Shown: positions 59,926 through 64,000 of the stretch, in pieces
How positions within the stretch are numbered: the first letter of the stretch is position 1
Layout of the letters: each line of letters starts with the position of its first letter
Source: an uncultured Sphingomonas sp.
GTDB taxonomy: Bacteria; Pseudomonadota; Alphaproteobacteria; Sphingomonadales; Sphingomonadaceae
Assembly: GCA_946482655.1 (NCBI GenBank)
Contig: CAMLSA010000003.1
Span: 1 to 64,000 of the forward strand
Direction of reading: 5' to 3'
DNA length: 64,000 nt
Made by a program: the position numbers and the translations under genes
Notes under the pieces: generated by a model
The model's input: the letters and a program-made list of their open reading frames with translations, nothing else
Database searches by the model: none
Told to the model about the DNA's origin: nothing

Positions 59926-61542
59926 ATGCGCCCGTTCCTGACGCTGCACGATCCGGCCACTGCGCGAGCCTATTATGCCGCGGGCCTCTGGCGGAACCAG
60001 ACCTTCTATTCGCTGCTGGCCGATCAGGCTGATCGCGCGCCGGATAGGAGCGCGCTGCGCGACGGGCGGACCAGCTTGAATTGGATATCCCTGAAGACGC
60101 GCGTCGACGCCATGGCGGATGATCTCGCCGACCAGGGGATCGTCGCAGGAGACCGCATATCGGTGTGGATGTCGAACCGGGTCGAAGCGATAGTCGCCTT
60201 CCTCGCCTGCTCGCGCGAGGGTATCGCCTGCAATCCCTCGCTTCACCGCAGCTATACCTGCGGCGAGATTGTCGAGCTCCTGAGCGAGCTGCGCTCCAAG
60301 GCCCTGGTCACCGAAGCGGGCTGGGGCGCGGATCGCGCGAGCAAGGATTTCGATGCGATGCTGGCGGCGCTGCCCTTCCCGGTGAAGGTATATACTCCCG
60401 AGCGGATGCCCTCGGCCGCGCCGCAACCCTCGCCGCCGCCGCATGCGAACCCCGACAGCGTCGTCTATCTCGCCTTCACCTCCGGCACCACCGGCCGCCC
60501 GAAGTGCGTCATGCACTCCTGCAACACACTTCTCTCGAACGCGCGTGACCTCGTGCGCGATTGGAAGCTCGACGCCGGAACCGTGATATTGTCGCTCAGC
60601 CCGCTGTCACACCACATCGCCTGGGTTGCCATTTCGCAATGGCTGATCTGTGGGGGTGAAATGGTCACCGACGATCCACCTCTCGGGATGGGCCGGCTCG
60701 ACTGGATCGTCGAGACCGGCGCCACCTACGTGCTCGGTACGCCCACCCACGCGATGGATATCCTTGCCGAGCAGAAAAGGAAGGAAAGTTCCCGGATCGG
60801 CGCGGTCAAGACCTTCTACATGGCGGGATCGCCGATCCCTGCGACAATCGCGGAAGCGTTCGTCGATCAAGGGATCGTGCCGCAGAATATCTACGGCATG
60901 ACGGAATGCTCATCTCACCAATATACGCACCCCGATGATAAGCAGACAATCTGGATATCGACCTGTGGCCGTGGCGGGCCGGCATATGACGTGCGGATTT
61001 GGGACCCGGAGAACCCGGACGTGGAGCTTCCCCAAGGGACCACCGGCGAGATCGGCGGCCGGGGCGCATGCATGATGCTCGGCTACTACGGCAACCAGGA
61101 GGCGACCGAGAAGAGCTTCAACCGGCATGGCTATCTTTTGTCGGGCGATCTGGGTTCCTTGGATGCGGCCGGCAATCTTCGTGTCGAAGGGAGAACCAAG
61201 GACCTCATCATCCGCGGAGGCCACAATATCTATCCTTCGCGGATCGAGGCGCTCGCGCTTCGGCATCCGGCGGTCGAGAAGGCGGCGGCATTCGGACTGC
61301 CCGACGACAGGTTGGGCGAAAAGGTCTGCCTGGCGGTCATCGGCAAGATCGGCGGCGACGAGATGCTGCTGCATCTTGCGGCGGAGGATCTCTCCAAGTT
61401 CGACATGCCCGAATGGTTCCTGGCCATATCTGCGCTGCCGCTTACCGCGAGCGGCAAGATCCTCAAACGCGAGCTGGTGGCCATGGTGGCGCGCGGCGAG
61501 CTTTCGCCTTTGCCGGTTCGTTTCACAGTTCCGAAGGCGTAG
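59926..61542 (+). CDS. AMP-binding acyl-CoA synthetase, third type
   Basis: 538 residues. AMP loop TSGTTGRPKCV, YGMTEC, SGDLGS, and the A10 lysine K511 (TASGKILKR) are intact. It belongs to a different branch from the two CaiC-like ligases (39139, 47296), with a proline-rich insert before the AMP loop and no close identity. Medium-chain or cyclic acids are typical substrates of similar proteins. The last gene before the receptor gene, 393 bases away. Together with the other two ligases it could give the cluster activity on different acid intermediates. Cytoplasmic. Confidence 0.93.
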   Translation: MRPFLTLHDPATARAYYAAGLWRNQTFYSLLADQADRAPDRSALRDGRTSLNWISLKTRVDAMADDLADQGIVAGDRISVWMSNRVEAIVAFLACSREGIACNPSLHRSYTCGEIVELLSELRSKALVTEAGWGADRASKDFDAMLAALPFPVKVYTPERMPSAAPQPSPPPHANPDSVVYLAFTSGTTGRPKCVMHSCNTLLSNARDLVRDWKLDAGTVILSLSPLSHHIAWVAISQWLICGGEMVTDDPPLGMGRLDWIVETGATYVLGTPTHAMDILAEQKRKESSRIGAVKTFYMAGSPIPATIAEAFVDQGIVPQNIYGMTECSSHQYTHPDDKQTIWISTCGRGGPAYDVRIWDPENPDVELPQGTTGEIGGRGACMMLGYYGNQEATEKSFNRHGYLLSGDLGSLDAAGNLRVEGRTKDLIIRGGHNIYPSRIEALALRHPAVEKAAAFGLPDDRLGEKVCLAVIGKIGGDEMLLHLAAEDLSKFDMPEWFLAISALPLTASGKILKRELVAMVARGELSPLPVRFTVPKA

Positions 61543-61803
61543 ATCGAAGTTCCAGCAGAAGCGAACCGCGCGGGTGAGTGCGTGGTCAGGCCTCGAACCT
61601 TCCTTCGGTTGGAGCGCGTTCACGTCGATCTGGCGGCCGCTGGCCGACATATATGTCATCGGGCTGGCGTGCCCCTTCTCCCCTGCGTCTATTTTCCGAA
61701 TAGCTGTCATACGGAAGCGAAGGCGCAAGCTGCTTCGTCATGCGCAGTGAAAAACTGCTCCCGGCAAGTCATGCGTCCGGTTGCGCCGCGCCGGCAGATA
61801 GAA

Positions 61804-61833
61804 TTGACATTCATGTTTCGCGAAGGATAGGAT
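61804..61833 (+). promoter_or_regulatory. sigma-70-type promoter candidate for the receptor gene
   Basis: TTGACA at 61804-61809 is an exact -35 consensus, with an 18-base spacer to TAGGAT at 61828-61833 (4 of 6 matches to the -10). It lies about 100 bases upstream of the ATG and reads towards it. Confidence 0.5.
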
Positions 61834-61898
61834 ACTCCCGCACATATACGATTAATTATGGTCGGCTAAAATTATAGTCTATTACAATTTTTCGGTTA

Positions 61899-61916
61899 CC
61901 GTCGAATTAACGACGG
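61899..61916. promoter_or_regulatory. CCGTCG-AATTAA-CGACGG dyad
   Basis: Exact six-base arms around an AT centre, 19 bases before the receptor start, between promoter and ribosome site. Possible operator controlling uptake. Confidence 0.4.
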
Positions 61917-61935
61917 AATAAGGGAGGGAATACTG

Positions 61936-64000
61936 ATGAGAAGTTCGCTTATAGCGATGTCGATTGCGCTGTTTGCCGGCCTTTCGGCGACACCCGCGAT
62001 GGCGCAGCAAGAGGCGGCAGCGAGTGCCGAATCCGATACAAGCGGTTTGTCCGAGATCGTCGTCACGGCCCAGCGCCGGGCTCAGAACCTGCAGGAAGTG
62101 CCGATCGCGGTGACGGCGTTCAACGGAGAAGCGCTCGAATCCAAGGGGGTGGCGAAGATTTCGGACCTGCAGCAGGTCGACTCCTCCTTGTTTATCTCGC
62201 AGCAGTCGGGCGTCGTCATCCCTTTCCTTCGCGGCATCGGCAATCCCGGCGCCTCCACGGCGGGCAACGAGGCAAGTGTCCCCGTCTATATCGACGACGT
62301 CTATTTCACGCGTCTCGCTTCGGCGCAACTCGAGCTGGGCAATATCGAACGGGTGGAAGTGCTGAAGGGGCCGCAGGGCACCTTGTTCGGACGTAACGCC
62401 ACAGGCGGGCTCATGCACATCATCACGCGCGATCCCGGCGACACGCCGAGGGGTAGCGCGATGCTCGGCTACGGCAATTACGACACCTATAAGGGCAGCC
62501 TCTATTTCTCGACCCCGATCGGAGAGGGCCTGGCCGCCGACCTGTCGCTGTCCGGCCTGAACCAGCGGGACGGCTGGGGCAAAAACCTGGTCAACGGGCT
62601 CGACACCTATCGCCGGAAATTCTTCAATGCACGGTCGAAGATCGTGATCGAGCCCACCGACACGACGAAGATCCGTCTCTCCGGATTCTATATCTATCAG
62701 CGGACGAACCAGGGCACCGCCACCCGGCAATATCCTGGTGTGACCCGCGGCTATCCGCTGGGCTCTCCGCTCGAGGGCACGCAGTTCTTGGAGGCCCCCA
62801 ACTTCTTCGATCTCAAGGAGAACACCGAGATCTATGATCGTCACCGCGGTTGGGGCGGTTCGGCGAGGATCGACCAGGAACTGGGCTTTGCCGATCTGAC
62901 CAGCATCACCGCCTATCGTCGTGCGAAGGAAGCCCTCAACTACGAAGGCGACCACACCGAACTCGACCTGCAGGCCTTCCTCCTCAACGTCAAGGATCGC
63001 CAGTTCACGCAGGAGCTGCAGCTTAAATCAAAGCCCGCATCCCCGGTGACATGGATTGTGGGCGCCTTTTATCTGTACAGCAAGGTCGGCTTCGATCCGA
63101 CGACGATCACGGGCAGCTCCCTCGCCGGCGGCGGGCTGCAGGCCGTGAACATCATCGGAATTCAGACCCTCAATTCCTATTCGGGATTTGGTCAGGCTAC
63201 CTTCCCCGTCGTCGGCGACAGGACCAACGTCACGCTGGGTCTGCGCTACACCAAGGACGAGGTCGAGGGGAATGGACGACAGACCATCGACTTCATCGGT
63301 GGCGGCGGGCTTGAGACCGAGCGCTTCTCCAACAAGACGAGCTTCAAGAAATGGACTTACAAGGTGGGCGTGGATCACCACTTCACCGATGACGTGATGG
63401 CCTACGCGACATGGAGCCGCGGCTACAAGTCCGGCACGTTCAATACCCTCCCGCTGAACGCGCCGCCGACCGATCCGGAAACGGTGACATCTTATGAACT
63501 GGGGCTGAAAACCACGCTGTTCGACCGGCGCCTCCGCGCGAACATTGCGATATTCCGCAACGACGTCAAGTCACCCCAGGTGCAGCTTGTCAGGCTTGTC
63601 GACACGCCGGGCGGTCCGCTGCCCCTGGTGTTCTTCGACAATGCGGACAAGGCCCGCACGAAAGGCGTCGAGTTCGACAGCACGGTCGTGGTGGCCGACG
63701 GTCTGACCATCGATCTCTCGGGCCAATATCTGGATGCCAAGTTCATCTCTTTCCAGAATGCGCCGTTCAACGTCCCGATCTTCACGCCGCCCTTCGGCGC
63801 GGTGCTGACGGTCGGCGATGCCAGCGGCAACCGGCTTTCCCAGACGTCCAAGTGGAAGCTCAACGCCGGCTTCAACTATGAAATCCCCACCTCCGCCGGT
63901 GAGTTCACGCTTACAGGCGTGATGTCCTATCGTTCGAACCTGCCGTGGGATCCGGACAATATCTATGTCGAGCCTTCGCTCACGCTGTTCAACGCCAGCA
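61936..64000 (+). CDS. TonB-dependent outer-membrane receptor (3' end beyond the window)
   Basis: ATG 61936 with AGGGAGGG seven bases upstream; the frame stays open to base 64000. Signal peptide with cleavage after AMA (about 23), then a TonB box/plug start SEIVVTAQRR (39-48), plug motifs VYIDDVYF and VEVLKGPQGTLFGRNATGG, and a beta-barrel rich in alternating aromatic strands; the barrel C-terminus is missing, 688 residues are visible. TonB-dependent receptors of sphingomonads import hydrophobic or bulky substrates, and the link to the flanking catabolic genes suggests uptake of the cluster's substrate. It has no visible partner gene in this window. Confidence 0.94.
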   Translation, partial: MRSSLIAMSIALFAGLSATPAMAQQEAAASAESDTSGLSEIVVTAQRRAQNLQEVPIAVTAFNGEALESKGVAKISDLQQVDSSLFISQQSGVVIPFLRGIGNPGASTAGNEASVPVYIDDVYFTRLASAQLELGNIERVEVLKGPQGTLFGRNATGGLMHIITRDPGDTPRGSAMLGYGNYDTYKGSLYFSTPIGEGLAADLSLSGLNQRDGWGKNLVNGLDTYRRKFFNARSKIVIEPTDTTKIRLSGFYIYQRTNQGTATRQYPGVTRGYPLGSPLEGTQFLEAPNFFDLKENTEIYDRHRGWGGSARIDQELGFADLTSITAYRRAKEALNYEGDHTELDLQAFLLNVKDRQFTQELQLKSKPASPVTWIVGAFYLYSKVGFDPTTITGSSLAGGGLQAVNIIGIQTLNSYSGFGQATFPVVGDRTNVTLGLRYTKDEVEGNGRQTIDFIGGGGLETERFSNKTSFKKWTYKVGVDHHFTDDVMAYATWSRGYKSGTFNTLPLNAPPTDPETVTSYELGLKTTLFDRRLRANIAIFRNDVKSPQVQLVRLVDTPGGPLPLVFFDNADKARTKGVEFDSTVVVADGLTIDLSGQYLDAKFISFQNAPFNVPIFTPPFGAVLTVGDASGNRLSQTSKWKLNAGFNYEIPTSAGEFTLTGVMSYRSNLPWDPDNIYVEPSLTLFNAS

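Larger units (their letters stand above)
61543..61935. other. 393-bp regulatory gap before the TonB-dependent receptor
   Basis: The right half is AT-rich for this genome and holds a promoter candidate at 61804-61833, a dyad at 61899-61916 and the ribosome site AGGGAGGGA. No gene is visible. Confidence 0.5.

Noticed and set aside
61882..62955. 357-residue minus-strand frame near the right edge
   Set aside because: Antisense to the TonB-dependent receptor, whose signal peptide, plug and barrel run through it.
1..64000. Insertion sequences, phage, CRISPR, tRNA or rRNA
   Set aside because: I found no transposase or integrase frame, no regular spaced repeats and no clover-leaf or rRNA-like sequence, so no mobile origin of the catabolic block can be shown from this window.

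Overview
The window is a high-GC alphaproteobacterial chromosome segment. I infer a member of the Sphingomonadales (Sphingomonas, Rhizorhabdus, Novosphingobium or a close relative). The grounds are the catabolic content (tandem P450s, EthD-type proteins, fumarate-reductase-like flavoproteins, class III CoA-transferases, a TonB-dependent receptor with an EIVVTAQRR plug start) and the protein flavour; the genus is not proven by the sequence. About 50 protein genes are supported. I see no tRNA, rRNA, insertion sequence, integrase or CRISPR array.

Region 1 (1-6.6 kb) looks like core genome: the 3' part of an RhlE-type RNA helicase, a phospholipase D/cardiolipin-synthase-like protein, a PAS-PAS hybrid histidine kinase, a family-4 glycosyltransferase and a small DUF1488-like protein. 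From about 6.65 kb to the right edge the content becomes almost purely catabolic. It opens with a divergent pair of Crp/Fnr-type regulators, one in a tiny operon with a 63-residue protein.

Region 2 (8.7-26.2 kb) carries a P450, an MFS carrier, a SnoaL-like protein, a LysR regulator divergent from a sulfotransferase, two tandem FAD dehydrogenases, a two-domain EthD protein, a diiron-type PF10118 protein, an aldehyde dehydrogenase, an NmrA-like protein, an FMN 2-hydroxyacid-dehydrogenase homologue that lacks a key substrate arginine, and a quinohemoprotein resembling polyvinyl-alcohol dehydrogenase. Region 3 (26.3-42.9 kb, mostly minus strand) has a second P450 of the same type, a TauD dioxygenase, a VOC protein, a quinone oxidoreductase, a CoA-transferase, an SDR, two alpha/beta hydrolases, a second quinohemoprotein, two amidohydrolases and an acyl-CoA ligase. 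Region 4 (43.2-64 kb) has an alpha-methylacyl-CoA racemase with its full catalytic triad, a second EthD protein, a thiolase-fold protein with a DUF35 partner, two more CoA ligases, a luciferase-like oxidoreductase, an esterase, an epoxide hydrolase, a CYP101-like P450, a thiolase-OB fusion, a Baeyer-Villiger monooxygenase, MaoC and PECR-like enzymes, and a TonB-dependent receptor cut by the window edge.

Working model (inference): the receptor imports a hydrophobic, probably branched alicyclic or terpenoid/steroid-like compound. P450s, quinohemoproteins, the aldehyde dehydrogenase, the Baeyer-Villiger enzyme and hydrolases oxidise and open it. Ligases and CoA-transferases make CoA esters, the racemase resets an alpha-methyl centre, MaoC and the SDR act on enoyl or hydroxyacyl CoA, and the thiolase-like/DUF35 pair, which has lost the thiolase catalytic residues, may cleave carbon-carbon bonds by a retro-aldol step. 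Many intergenic gaps contain perfect palindromes or hairpins, listed separately as candidate operators and terminators.
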